Assembly: GCA_019104905.1 (NCBI GenBank)
Contig: JAHRXB010000082.1
Span: 1 to 14,359 of the forward strand
DNA: 14,359 nucleotides
Direction: 5' to 3'
DNA from: Bdellovibrio sp.
GTDB taxonomy: Bacteria > Bdellovibrionota > Bdellovibrionia > Bdellovibrionales > Bdellovibrionaceae
Shown here one piece after another: positions 1-7,481 of this stretch. Made by a program: the position numbers and the translations under genes. Each line of letters begins with the position of its first letter. Position 1 is the stretch's first letter. The notes under the pieces were generated by a model. That model was not told where the DNA came from. It did no database searches and was given only the letters and a program-made list of their open reading frames with translations.

Positions 1-2
1 GT

Positions 3-647
3 TCAGGATGTTTTGTTCTGCTGACGGTGGATACTATCAGCAGAGTTCCCAAGCAAACCAATGCCGATAAGATCACACCTCAGGTTATTCACGGAAAAGA
101 TCTCTGGGACCACAACAACTGTATGGGTTGTCACACCATCATGGGAGAGGGCGCCTATTATGCTCCTGAACTCACGAAGGTGTATGAGCGTCGCGGAGAA
201 GTCTTTATTAAGTCGATGCTCAAAGACCCTGCATCTATGTATCCGGGACAAAGAAAGATGCAGCAATATAACTTCACAGACGAAGAGATCAACTCTTTGG
301 TGGCCTTCTTGAAGTGGGTTGGTGAAGTCGATCTTAATGGATTCCCGGCAAAACCTGATTTGGGACCGGCGGCGGCGAAGGCTGCAACTACGACCTTGTC
401 ACAAATTCCAACACCGACTCGTCCAGCTGTTTATGATCAAGTTTGCGTGGCTTGCCACACATTACAGGGTCAAGGGGGAGTTGTGGGGCCTGCACTGGAT
501 GGTGTGGGAACTCGACTGGCTCATGATTATTTAGTTTCTTGGTTGCGCGATCCTTTGGCGGTGAAGGCAGATTCGAAAATGCCGAAGTTACCGCTAACGG
601 ATGAGCAAATTCAAGAGCTGGCAAGTTTCCTCTCTTCGCAAAAATAA
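3..647 (+). CDS. norC: Nitric oxide reductase cytochrome c subunit NorC, with an extra C-terminal heme c domain (5' partial)
   Basis: Small subunit of the cytochrome-c-dependent NO reductase; it passes electrons to NorB at the periplasmic face of the inner membrane. The frame is open to the window edge. The first codons read SGCFVLLTVDTISRVP, the end of the N-terminal membrane anchor, so the true start lies upstream; the GTG at 27 falls inside this helix and is not the start. The first heme motif, CMGCH, is at nt 120-134, followed by a RKMQQYNFTDEEI segment that supplies the Met ligand, as in canonical NorC. A Pro/Ala/Thr-rich linker (about nt 345-425) leads to a second heme motif, CVACH, at nt 444-458, with a probable Met ligand in SKMPKLPLTDEQI. 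Known NorC proteins are about 150 residues with one heme, so the second cytochrome c domain is an addition. norB follows immediately. The family call is secure; the role of the second heme is inference. Confidence 0.93.
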   Translation, partial: SGCFVLLTVDTISRVPKQTNADKITPQVIHGKDLWDHNNCMGCHTIMGEGAYYAPELTKVYERRGEVFIKSMLKDPASMYPGQRKMQQYNFTDEEINSLVAFLKWVGEVDLNGFPAKPDLGPAAAKAATTTLSQIPTPTRPAVYDQVCVACHTLQGQGGVVGPALDGVGTRLAHDYLVSWLRDPLAVKADSKMPKLPLTDEQIQELASFLSSQK

Positions 648-650
648 GGA
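646..650 (+). promoter_or_regulatory. Ribosome binding site of norB
   Basis: AAGGA overlaps the norC stop codon and lies 8 nt before the ATG at 659. The earlier in-frame ATGs at 650 and 653 have no Shine-Dalgarno sequence in range, so this site favours 659 as the norB start. Confidence 0.55.
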
Positions 651-658
651 TGATGGTC

Positions 659-2002
659 ATGAAATATAAAACACAGAAAATAGCTTACTATTTCTTCGCC
701 GTGTGCATGTTGCTGTTGTCTTTACAGATCGTATACGGATTTATCATGGGCTTTGCTCATATGGGTTATGATAACTTGCACAGTATCATTCCTTTCCATA
801 CTGCTCGTGCAACGCACACCAATCTTTTGGTGATGTGGCTACTAGCCGGATTCATGGGTGCTGCTTACTACATCATTCCTGAAGAAACCGAGCGAGAGCT
901 GATTTACCCGCAGTTGGCCATTGTTCAGCTTGTTGCCTTAGTGGTGGTGGGCGTGACGGCTATCATCGGATTCCACTTTAACTGGTGGGAGGGTCGTAAG
1001 TTCCTCGAGATTCCTCGTCCCTTGGATTATCTGGTGGTTGTGGACGTTCTTCTCTTTATTTTCCTTATCGGTGGAACGATTTGGAAGGGGAAAAGATATA
1101 GCACAACAAGTATCGTTTTGTTCTTCGGTCTTTTGACTGCGGCGTTGTTGTACCTTCCTGGTATGATCCCAACGACAAACCAAACAATGGATTCCTACTG
1201 GAGATGGTGGGTGGTTCACTTGTGGGTTGAGGGAGTATGGGAATTGATCATGGGTGCGATCTTGAGTTTCCTTTTGATCAAGTTGACAGGGGTAGACCGT
1301 GAGATCATCGAAAAATGGCTTTATGTCATCGTGGGTTTCACATTTCTTTCTGGAATTTTGGGTACAGGCCATCACTACTACTTTATCGGGACTCCGCGCT
1401 ACTGGTTGATGATTGGTGGATTCTTCAGTGCCTTGGAGCCGTTGGCCTTCTTGGGAATGGCGATGTATGCCATTGCCATGGCTAAAAAGGGAGGACGACA
1501 ACATCCGAATCGTCTGGCTTTAACTTGGACCATTGGGTGTGCGGTGATGTCATTTGTCGGCGCGGGCTTCTTGGGCTTTGCTCATACCTTGCCTCAAGTG
1601 AACATTTACACTCACGGAACTTTAGTGACGGCGATGCACGGACACTTGGCGTTCTGGGGTGCTTACGCGATGTTGATTTTTGCAATGATCGCCTATGCAA
1701 TGCCACAACTGACAGGCCGAAAGTTATTTGATAATGGCTGGAGCATTTTCGCCTTCTGGACATCGAATATTGGAATGGTGGCAATGACACTGGCCTTTGC
1801 CGTAGCCGGTGTCGCTCAGGTTTATTTGGAAAGAAGAATGGGTCTTGATTTCCTTCAAGTCCAAAAAGAAATTGAGGTTCACTTCTTGGGTCTTGTGCTT
1901 GCAGCAAGCTTGTTCAGCTTAGGTATCTTCGCGTTTATCTGGATATTTATTAAATACGGATTGCCTAAGGGAAAAATAGAGAATGTTAGCGCCGCAAACT
2001 AA
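659..2002 (+). CDS. norB: Nitric oxide reductase catalytic subunit NorB (cNOR type)
   Basis: Membrane-embedded heme-copper-oxidase-family subunit that reduces 2 NO to N2O with heme b, heme b3 and a non-heme iron (FeB). It has 447 residues from ATG 659; ATG 650 would add three. The ligands are all visible, numbered from 659: H53 in ATHTNLL (low-spin heme b), H187 and E191 in HLWVEGVWE (FeB), H238-H239 in GTGHHYYF (FeB), E260 in ALEPL, H327 (heme b3) and H329 (heme b) in MHGHLAFWG. Spacing between H187 and H329 matches Pseudomonas aeruginosa NorB residues 207 to 349. The short N-terminus and the separate NorC subunit identify the cNOR class rather than the quinol-dependent qNOR. It overlaps norQ by 20 nt. 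An active enzyme is expected, serving NO detoxification or partial denitrification; no nitrite or N2O reductase gene is visible here. Confidence 0.96.
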   Translation: MKYKTQKIAYYFFAVCMLLLSLQIVYGFIMGFAHMGYDNLHSIIPFHTARATHTNLLVMWLLAGFMGAAYYIIPEETERELIYPQLAIVQLVALVVVGVTAIIGFHFNWWEGRKFLEIPRPLDYLVVVDVLLFIFLIGGTIWKGKRYSTTSIVLFFGLLTAALLYLPGMIPTTNQTMDSYWRWWVVHLWVEGVWELIMGAILSFLLIKLTGVDREIIEKWLYVIVGFTFLSGILGTGHHYYFIGTPRYWLMIGGFFSALEPLAFLGMAMYAIAMAKKGGRQHPNRLALTWTIGCAVMSFVGAGFLGFAHTLPQVNIYTHGTLVTAMHGHLAFWGAYAMLIFAMIAYAMPQLTGRKLFDNGWSIFAFWTSNIGMVAMTLAFAVAGVAQVYLERRMGLDFLQVQKEIEVHFLGLVLAASLFSLGIFAFIWIFIKYGLPKGKIENVSAAN

Positions 2003-2771
2003 GATCCCCTTTTATCAAGCTGTCGGAGACGAAGAACAAGTCTTCGACAGCGCTTATCGCAACCGACTTCCCTTGATGCTCAAGGGGCCAACGGGTTGTG
2101 GTAAGTCTCGATTTGTGGAGGCGATGGCCGCTCAGCGCGGCCGTTCGTTGATCACGGTGGCTTGTAACGAAGACACCTCGGCCACAGATCTTTTGGGAAG
2201 ATATATTGTCAAAGGCGGGGATACGATTTGGCAAGATGGCCCGGTGACTCGGGCTTTGCGCGAAGGGGCTATCTTATATCTCGACGAAGTTTCTGAGGCC
2301 CGCGAAGACGTTATTGTGGTCTTGCATCCTCTGACAGACCATCGCCGCTCCATCACCATTGATAAGCTCAATGAAGAAATTAAGGCCTCCCCGGAATTCA
2401 TGCTCGTTGTAAGTTTTAATCCGGGTTACCAAAAAGGCTTGAAAGAACTTAAGCCATCGACACGTCAAAGATTTGTGGCGATGCACTTTGATTATCCTCA
2501 CCCTGATATTGAGACCGAAATCGTTGCGAAAGAGTCCCAGTGTTCTTTAGAGGTTGCAAAAAAGCTGGTCCGTTTTGGCCAGAAGATCCGTAACCTGAAA
2601 GAGCTTGGACTGACGGAAACAGCTTCAACTCGCCTGCTTGTGGATGCGGCGAAGTTGATTCGCACAGGACTTGATCCACGCTTATCCTGTGATGTGGCCA
2701 TCATTCAACCGCTCACGGATGAAGGAGATATCATGACAGCCCTGCGGGATGTGGCTGCCATGATTTTTTAA
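1983..2771 (+). CDS. norQ: NorQ, MoxR-type AAA+ ATPase for NO reductase activation
   Basis: A 262-residue cytosolic AAA+ ATPase of the CbbQ/NirQ/NorQ group. Together with the VWA protein NorD it is known to be needed for assembly of active cNOR, probably for insertion of non-heme iron. Walker A is GPTGCGKS at residues 35-42. Walker B is AILYLDEV at 96-103, with D101 and E102. A sensor-1 Asn is in SFNPGYQ (N146), and a STRQRF segment near 159-164 carries the likely arginine finger. Length is normal for the family. The ATG lies inside the end of norB (20-nt overlap), and norD begins 2 nt after the stop, so the three genes are very probably translationally coupled. No odd residues were seen. Confidence 0.94.
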   Translation: MLAPQTKIPFYQAVGDEEQVFDSAYRNRLPLMLKGPTGCGKSRFVEAMAAQRGRSLITVACNEDTSATDLLGRYIVKGGDTIWQDGPVTRALREGAILYLDEVSEAREDVIVVLHPLTDHRRSITIDKLNEEIKASPEFMLVVSFNPGYQKGLKELKPSTRQRFVAMHFDYPHPDIETEIVAKESQCSLEVAKKLVRFGQKIRNLKELGLTETASTRLLVDAAKLIRTGLDPRLSCDVAIIQPLTDEGDIMTALRDVAAMIF

Positions 2772-2773
2772 AA

Positions 2774-4717
2774 ATGGGTTTTGATGAGAAACTCTTTGCT
2801 TTTGGGCATCGTCTTTTTAAGAGATTCAATGCCGAACCGAAGCCGCCTCATTATGATCAAAGAGTCGATCTGAAAGAGATCGAGCCGCGCCTTCATATCA
2901 TCGCGAAGTCCCTTTGTGGGGAACCGATTGAGATTCTTGAGGCGGAAAAGATGGGTGGATTTTCAGGAGTTCACTTCTATTATCCTAAATCTCTTTGCCC
3001 CTTTGATTCAAAAAAGATGAATGAGTTGCTGTATATTCAGCGAACTCTTTTCTATAGTTCTGCCAAACAATTAGGCCTGTGCCTTCCGCCCAAAGAACTC
3101 ACCGAAATAGAAAAGAAGGTCTATTCCTGTTTGGCATTATATCAAATCTATCAGCACATTCAGGTTGAGTATCCAGGCACTGCGAAAGTGACTGAAACTT
3201 TGTGCGAATATACTCAGAATGAACTTAAATCTCTTCCATCCCAGGATCGTGAGACGCAGAGTGGAGTTTTGGCTCAATGGATCTCGGATATTCTTTCGCG
3301 TAATTTCAGTGCGAGTTTATGGAAGAGCGTAATTTGTACGACTCACAAAAGTCCATTGAGCTTTTGGAAGTTCGCGGACTCAGTTTATAAAGAACATCTG
3401 GCACATCTTCCTCCGGGACCTCCGTTGGCCGATGAAGCATTTATTTTATGGGGATATTTAATGTCCCCCTCTTCGTCTTTGAAGGAACTCAACCCCTTGG
3501 AAAATGACGGAGTGGCACCGGAATCCCTGGCAAGTGGAACCGAAATCCAAGGAAAAAATCGCGAAAATGTGACGGAAGTGAGTCTTGAAAATAAAGAGAA
3601 CGAAGCAAATCCCGTCATGCACTCCTTTGAGAAAATGGAAACTTTGGAGGAATACCAAGGGGGCCTGCGCACGCAGGACGGTGACGATGACTTGGCAGAA
3701 CACGCCGAGGCTTTAGAAGAACTCAATATTCGCGAAGTGATTCGCAGTCGTGAGCGCACCAGTTCCATCTATAAAGCAGACATTCGTTTAAACGCGTCAG
3801 CTCCGGACCTTGTAAAGGGGGCGGAAGTTGAGGCACCTCGTCGCGATATCCACTATTATCCGGAGTGGGACTATAAACATAAAAAATACAAAAATAACTG
3901 GTGCCGCGTTGAGGTGGAGAGCTCCTCCTGCGACGCTGTGGAGTTTCAGCTCAATGAAACCTATCTTAAGGAAAAGAGAGAGATCCTAAAGCTCTTCGAG
4001 CAGGTTCGACATAAACCTCTTTGGAAGAAGAGACAGCCTGATGGCGGTGAGATAGATCTGGATGCTTTGGTGGATTGGCGTGCCACTTTAAAAAGCGGAC
4101 ACACGTCAGAGGATCGCTTCTATTTAAGATCCAACAAGCATAAAAAAGACTGGCAGGTTCTTTTTTTGATAGATAGCAGTCTTTCAACAGACTCTTGGGT
4201 GGCGAACGAAAGAATTCTTGATGTCATCAAAAACAGTGTTTGTCTTGTTGCCGATGCTCTTCCTAAGGAAGAGGCCTGTGTCAGCGTGGCGGCCTTTCAT
4301 AGTAACACTCGCCATCAATGCGTTTACCATGAACTAAAAGGCTTTAGGGACTCTTGGCATCAGCTTAAAAGAGAACTCAATATTCTTGAACCTGTAGGTT
4401 ACACCCGGATCGGGCCAGCTTTGCGCCATGCCTTAGAGCTTCATAAGGAATCTTCTGCTCGTCATAAGTTTATTATCCTTCTTTCTGATGGAAAAGCCTC
4501 TGATTACGACCAGTATGAAGGTCAATATGGAATGGAAGACATCAAGCAGGCTTTACGAGAGGCGCAGCAGCAGGGTGTTCATATCAAGTGTTTGGCGATT
4601 GAAGAAAAAGCCAAGTTCTATTTGCCGCAAATGTTCGGCAATTCCAACATTCATATTTTATCTAATCCACATAAATTACCTCAAGCTTTGACGGAGCTGC
4701 TTTTGCCGCTTCTTTGA
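2774..4717 (+). CDS. norD: NorD, VWA-domain NO reductase activation protein
   Basis: A 647-residue cytosolic partner of NorQ. The C-terminal third is a von Willebrand factor A domain with a complete MIDAS metal site: D467, S469 and S471 in IDSSLS, T544 in YTRIGPAL, and D572 in LLSDGK. The N-terminal 230 residues are an alpha-helical region typical of NorD/CbbO-like proteins. Between about residues 237 and 320 lies a charged, Glu-rich low-complexity linker with no recognisable fold. The start at 2774 is 2 nt after the norQ stop and lacks a clear Shine-Dalgarno sequence, which suggests re-initiation by ribosomes finishing norQ. In known systems VWA/MoxR pairs act as chaperones that remodel the target enzyme. 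Annotation is firm from the MIDAS and the gene order; the linker is the least conserved part. Confidence 0.92.
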   Translation: MGFDEKLFAFGHRLFKRFNAEPKPPHYDQRVDLKEIEPRLHIIAKSLCGEPIEILEAEKMGGFSGVHFYYPKSLCPFDSKKMNELLYIQRTLFYSSAKQLGLCLPPKELTEIEKKVYSCLALYQIYQHIQVEYPGTAKVTETLCEYTQNELKSLPSQDRETQSGVLAQWISDILSRNFSASLWKSVICTTHKSPLSFWKFADSVYKEHLAHLPPGPPLADEAFILWGYLMSPSSSLKELNPLENDGVAPESLASGTEIQGKNRENVTEVSLENKENEANPVMHSFEKMETLEEYQGGLRTQDGDDDLAEHAEALEELNIREVIRSRERTSSIYKADIRLNASAPDLVKGAEVEAPRRDIHYYPEWDYKHKKYKNNWCRVEVESSSCDAVEFQLNETYLKEKREILKLFEQVRHKPLWKKRQPDGGEIDLDALVDWRATLKSGHTSEDRFYLRSNKHKKDWQVLFLIDSSLSTDSWVANERILDVIKNSVCLVADALPKEEACVSVAAFHSNTRHQCVYHELKGFRDSWHQLKRELNILEPVGYTRIGPALRHALELHKESSARHKFIILLSDGKASDYDQYEGQYGMEDIKQALREAQQQGVHIKCLAIEEKAKFYLPQMFGNSNIHILSNPHKLPQALTELLLPLL

Positions 4718-4734
4718 ACGCTGACTTTTTAAAA

Positions 4735-4740
4735 AAGGTG
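4735..4740 (+). promoter_or_regulatory. Ribosome binding site of the hemerythrin/PAS gene
   Basis: AAGGTG lies 6 nt before the ATG at 4747. It decides against the in-frame TTG at 4714, which overlaps the norD stop codon and has no ribosome binding site. Confidence 0.6.
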
Positions 4741-4746
4741 AATCTC

Positions 4747-5733
4747 ATGAATCAAAACGATAACAGCCAAGCCTTGAATAACTATTTTCCCGACTACGTG
4801 AAAGAGCTTCCTGAAGGTCATCCGGTGAAAACCTATTTTGCCGAGAACTTCTATATCCAAAGAATTTTGCGCGAAATTGATGAAACTGACGCGAACCAGG
4901 ATTTTCAAAAGTTCTTTAATTTGTTCAATCAATTAAGTGAAGTTGAGAAAAGATATGCCCGCAAGGAAAATCAGCTTTTTCCGTATCTTGAAAAGCGGGG
5001 ATGGAATGGTCCTAGTCAAGGTATGTGGGCCTTTCATGACTCGAACAGAGACTTGCTTCGTGGGGTTCGAAAAAAGATTGAAACTAAAGATTTAGCAGGC
5101 CTCAACGAAGATATGCGCCTTATCATTGGCGAAATGCAAAGACTTATGATGGTCGAAGAAATGCGTTTGTTCCCCAATGCTCTTCATCTGTTGACGGAAG
5201 AAGACTGGAAAGAAATGAGTGTGGGCGAAAAAGAAATTGGTTGGATGTTAAGCCAAGAGCCCGCAGCTTATTGCAAAGAGGAAGCAGCAGCCCCTGCGGC
5301 GGCAAAGGCCGTCATTCCAGATCGTCTGCGAATGGATGAGGGCTACATGACGCCGGAGCAAGTGAACTTGATGCTCAAATTTATGCCTGTCGATTTAACT
5401 TACGTCGACGAGAACGATCGAGTGATCTTCTACAATCGGGGAGAAGACCGAGTTTTCCCTCGCAGTGCCGGGATCATCGGTCGTGAGGTGCGTTTTTGCC
5501 ATCCTCCAAAAAGTGTAGGGACAGTTTTAAGAATTCTTGAAGAGTTCAAAAAAGGCACAAAAAACGAAGCTGCATTTTGGATTCGTTTCAAAGGACGCGT
5601 GATTCATATTCGGTATTTTGCCATTCGCGATAAAGATATGAACTATAAAGGCGTCATTGAGATGTCTCAAGATATTACCGAGATTCAAAAGCTTGAAGGT
5701 GAACAGCGTCTTTTGGATTGGGACGCGGAATAA
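4747..5733 (+). CDS. DUF438-type hemerythrin-like and PAS domain protein, putative NO/O2/redox sensor
   Basis: A 328-residue soluble protein. Residues about 24-155 resemble the hemerythrin (HHE) part of DUF438-family proteins: GHPVKTYFAEN near 24-34, ARKENQLFPYLEKRG at 71-85, MWAFHDSNRDLL at 93-104, and VEEMRLFPNALHLLTEEDW at 136-154. An Ala-rich linker (about 175-190) leads to a PAS domain at about 205-325, with VDENDRVIFYNRGEDRVFP, GREVRFCHPPKSVGTV and QDITEIQKLEGE, closely matching the PAS of DUF438 proteins. There is no kinase, cyclase or DNA-binding output domain. Metal-binding histidines look sparse (H25, H97, perhaps H147), so the five-His di-iron set of classical hemerythrin is not evident. 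It sits 29 nt after norD and 4 nt before ctaA, which ties it to NO metabolism. Binding of iron or NO is inference. Confidence 0.82.
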   Translation: MNQNDNSQALNNYFPDYVKELPEGHPVKTYFAENFYIQRILREIDETDANQDFQKFFNLFNQLSEVEKRYARKENQLFPYLEKRGWNGPSQGMWAFHDSNRDLLRGVRKKIETKDLAGLNEDMRLIIGEMQRLMMVEEMRLFPNALHLLTEEDWKEMSVGEKEIGWMLSQEPAAYCKEEAAAPAAAKAVIPDRLRMDEGYMTPEQVNLMLKFMPVDLTYVDENDRVIFYNRGEDRVFPRSAGIIGREVRFCHPPKSVGTVLRILEEFKKGTKNEAAFWIRFKGRVIHIRYFAIRDKDMNYKGVIEMSQDITEIQKLEGEQRLLDWDAE

Positions 5734-5737
5734 TCAA

Positions 5738-6733
5738 GTGCGCTTCCGGCAGGTTTGGATTTTAAGCATTGCTTTCGTGGTTCTGGCGACGATGGGAATT
5801 GGGGCCATGACCAGGCTGACGGGGTCAGGGCTTTCCATTGTTGAATGGAAGCCTCTGTCCGGAGCCATTCCTCCCTTGAATGAAACCGAGTGGTCCCAAG
5901 AATTTCTGCGCTATCAGGAGTTTCCTGAATTTAAATCCAATCCTAACGTAACCTTAGAAGATTTTAAGACGATCTTTTGGTGGGAATTCACTCATCGCCT
6001 GATCGCTCGCTCCTTGATCTTCGTCATTTTGATTCCTTTCATATTCCTTGTTTTAAAAAAAGAGGCCACGGGTCGAGATTTAAGAAAGTTGATTTTGCTT
6101 CTACTCATGGGCGCGGTTCAGGGGGCTTTGGGCTGGTACATGGTTAAAAGTGGATTGGTGCAGGTTCCGCGGGTCAGTCATTTTAGACTGATGGTGCACT
6201 TCATCTGGGCCAGTCTGATTATTGCTTATCTTGCCCGATGGTTGAGAGAAGAAAACACCAACCCACAATGCAAACAGACTTCCTCAGAGCGTTTGTTCCT
6301 CAGAGTTCTTGGGGGGCTTTGCCTGGGGCAGATGGCTCTCGGGGCCTTGGTGGCGGGCAGTCGCGCGGGATATATCTATAATACCTTTCCTAAGTTTGGC
6401 GATACGTGGTGGCCTCAAAAGTTTCTTATCTTTCCGACACTGACCGAGAATCTTCTTTATAATCAAATCAACCTTCAGCTTTTCCATCGTTTGGGGGCGT
6501 GGTTGATGGTGATCGCTGCGGTCTATGCGTTGATCAAAAGATATTATCTCATCGGGTCCCTGATTTTTCTTCAGTTTGTGTTGGGCATTTTGACTTTGGT
6601 TTTAATGGTGCCCCCTCCGGTCGCCACCCTTCATCAGCTTTGTGGGGTCGTTCTTTTCTTTGTTTTAAGATACGAAGAACACCCTCTGAGTGTGGTCAGA
6701 GGGTGTCCTTTACCGAATGCTACTGAACGGTGA
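5738..6733 (+). CDS. ctaA: COX15/CtaA-family heme A synthase
   Basis: Polytopic inner-membrane protein of the heme A synthase family, which oxidises the C8 methyl group of heme O to give heme A for aa3-type oxidases. From the GTG at 5738 it has 331 residues. The family hallmarks are in order: MTRLTGSGLSIVEWKP near 24-39; FTHRLIAR with H86; FRLMVHF with H154; AGSRAGYIYNTFP near 206-218; LFHRLG with H250; LGILTLVL then TLHQL with H299. The four heme-ligand histidines are therefore present. The layout is that of the proteobacterial and mitochondrial COX15 branch. An ATG at 5657 in the same frame would overlap the previous gene by 77 nt and add residues unlike the family; GTG 5738, 4 nt after that gene's stop, fits better, though its ribosome binding site is weak. 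The last codons run through a terminator-like hairpin. NorB does not need heme A, so this is an unusual neighbour. Confidence 0.88.
   Translation: MRFRQVWILSIAFVVLATMGIGAMTRLTGSGLSIVEWKPLSGAIPPLNETEWSQEFLRYQEFPEFKSNPNVTLEDFKTIFWWEFTHRLIARSLIFVILIPFIFLVLKKEATGRDLRKLILLLLMGAVQGALGWYMVKSGLVQVPRVSHFRLMVHFIWASLIIAYLARWLREENTNPQCKQTSSERLFLRVLGGLCLGQMALGALVAGSRAGYIYNTFPKFGDTWWPQKFLIFPTLTENLLYNQINLQLFHRLGAWLMVIAAVYALIKRYYLIGSLIFLQFVLGILTLVLMVPPPVATLHQLCGVVLFFVLRYEEHPLSVVRGCPLPNATER
6679..6706. terminator. Perfect 11-bp hairpin, probable bidirectional terminator
   Basis: ACACCCTCTGA (6679-6689) and its exact reverse complement (6696-6706) enclose a 6-nt loop. On the + strand it is followed by a short CCTTT, and on the - strand by TTCTTCG, so both U-tracts are weak. 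It lies between the bodies of two convergent genes, 13 nt beyond the stop codon of the transpeptidase gene on the - strand and inside the last codons of ctaA on the + strand. Position suggests termination in both directions. Confidence 0.7.
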
Positions 6734-7367
6734 TCCAAACATTGCCAATTCCATACTGTCTGACCAGACGGTTGAAAATATATGCATTGTCAGGATGCAT
6801 GCGGATACAGCCGTGGGAAGCCGGTCTGCCCAATTTAGGCCAATTGCTTTGAGGTGTGCCATGAAGGGCAAACCCTCCACGAATGAAAACCGCATAGGGC
6901 ATGTTCCCTAAGCCGCGGTAGTCTCCTCCGGGATATTTTCCCGAGGTGTATCGATCGTAGATACGACCGTCGGGATGTTTGTCAAAATTAGGGGTTCCAT
7001 AGCCGGGAACCCCGGTTGATACAAGCCAAGAACCATAAAGACTTCCATTTAAGTACAAGTACATTCTTTGTGAAGACTTCACCACCTGTGCCCACACAGC
7101 ACAGGAAGAGCGATAACAACTGGCAAGTCCCAAAAGTTGATCAATTATAGTGTAATCTTCCAGGTGAGAGGACTTGCCGGTTTCTTCTTCGTAAATCTCA
7201 TCATAGTATTTAAGGGTTTCTTCGATGTTGGGATCGAAGGGGTTTAATTCTTCAATCATGTTGGGAATGCGTTCGTCTTCATAAGGAGAGGGCTGCGCAT
7301 TAGCGGGGTTGGATGTTAAAAATAATAAGCTGATTATAACATTCGAAATTTGATTTATTGTTCTCAT
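6720..7367 (-). CDS. Secreted L,D-transpeptidase (YkuD domain)
   Basis: A 215-residue exported enzyme that forms or exchanges L,D-type links in peptidoglycan. The ATG at 7367 has GAGGTG just upstream and opens a signal peptide (residues 1-24, hydrophobic core NVIISLLFL, likely cleavage after ANA before Q25); the same frame runs further upstream without a signal-like start. After an acidic stretch (about 29-75), the YkuD domain spans about 92-215, with the active-site motif ALHGTP (H169) and ASHGCIRM (H185, C187, R189) complete. C84 and C89 just before the domain could form a disulfide. It converges with ctaA, their ends overlapping by 14 nt. Bdellovibrio is known to use L,D-transpeptidases on its own wall and on prey wall; whether this one acts on prey is unknown. 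Catalytic activity is well supported by the intact motif. Confidence 0.92.
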   Translation of the reverse strand: MRTINQISNVIISLLFLTSNPANAQPSPYEDERIPNMIEELNPFDPNIEETLKYYDEIYEEETGKSSHLEDYTIIDQLLGLASCYRSSCAVWAQVVKSSQRMYLYLNGSLYGSWLVSTGVPGYGTPNFDKHPDGRIYDRYTSGKYPGGDYRGLGNMPYAVFIRGGFALHGTPQSNWPKLGRPASHGCIRMHPDNAYIFNRLVRQYGIGNVWITVQ

Positions 7368-7371
7368 GTCA

Positions 7372-7377
7372 CACCTC
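7372..7377 (-). promoter_or_regulatory. Ribosome binding site of the L,D-transpeptidase gene
   Basis: GAGGTG on the - strand, 4 nt before the ATG at 7367. It supports this start, which also begins a good signal peptide. Confidence 0.6.
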
Positions 7378-7481
7378 ATTGCTGTGAGTTGTCCTGCATT
7401 TATTTTACTGCGTGAGTTCAAAGTTTTTGGATTTTCTGTTCCTAGAGAAGCAGATGACAGCGACTTTTCTGAAACCCTGCT

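Noticed and set aside
27..29. GTG at 27 as the norC start
   Set aside because: It lies inside the hydrophobic anchor, and the frame is open to the window edge; family members need an N-terminal helix, so the start is upstream.
938..1504. 188-codon open frame on the - strand inside norB
   Set aside because: It is antisense to a conserved gene, rich in His, Gln and Ser with no domain, and has no ribosome site: a shadow frame.
5657..5737. Upstream ATG extending ctaA by 27 residues
   Set aside because: It would overlap the PAS-coding end of the previous gene by 77 nt, and the extra residues are unlike the start of COX15 proteins.
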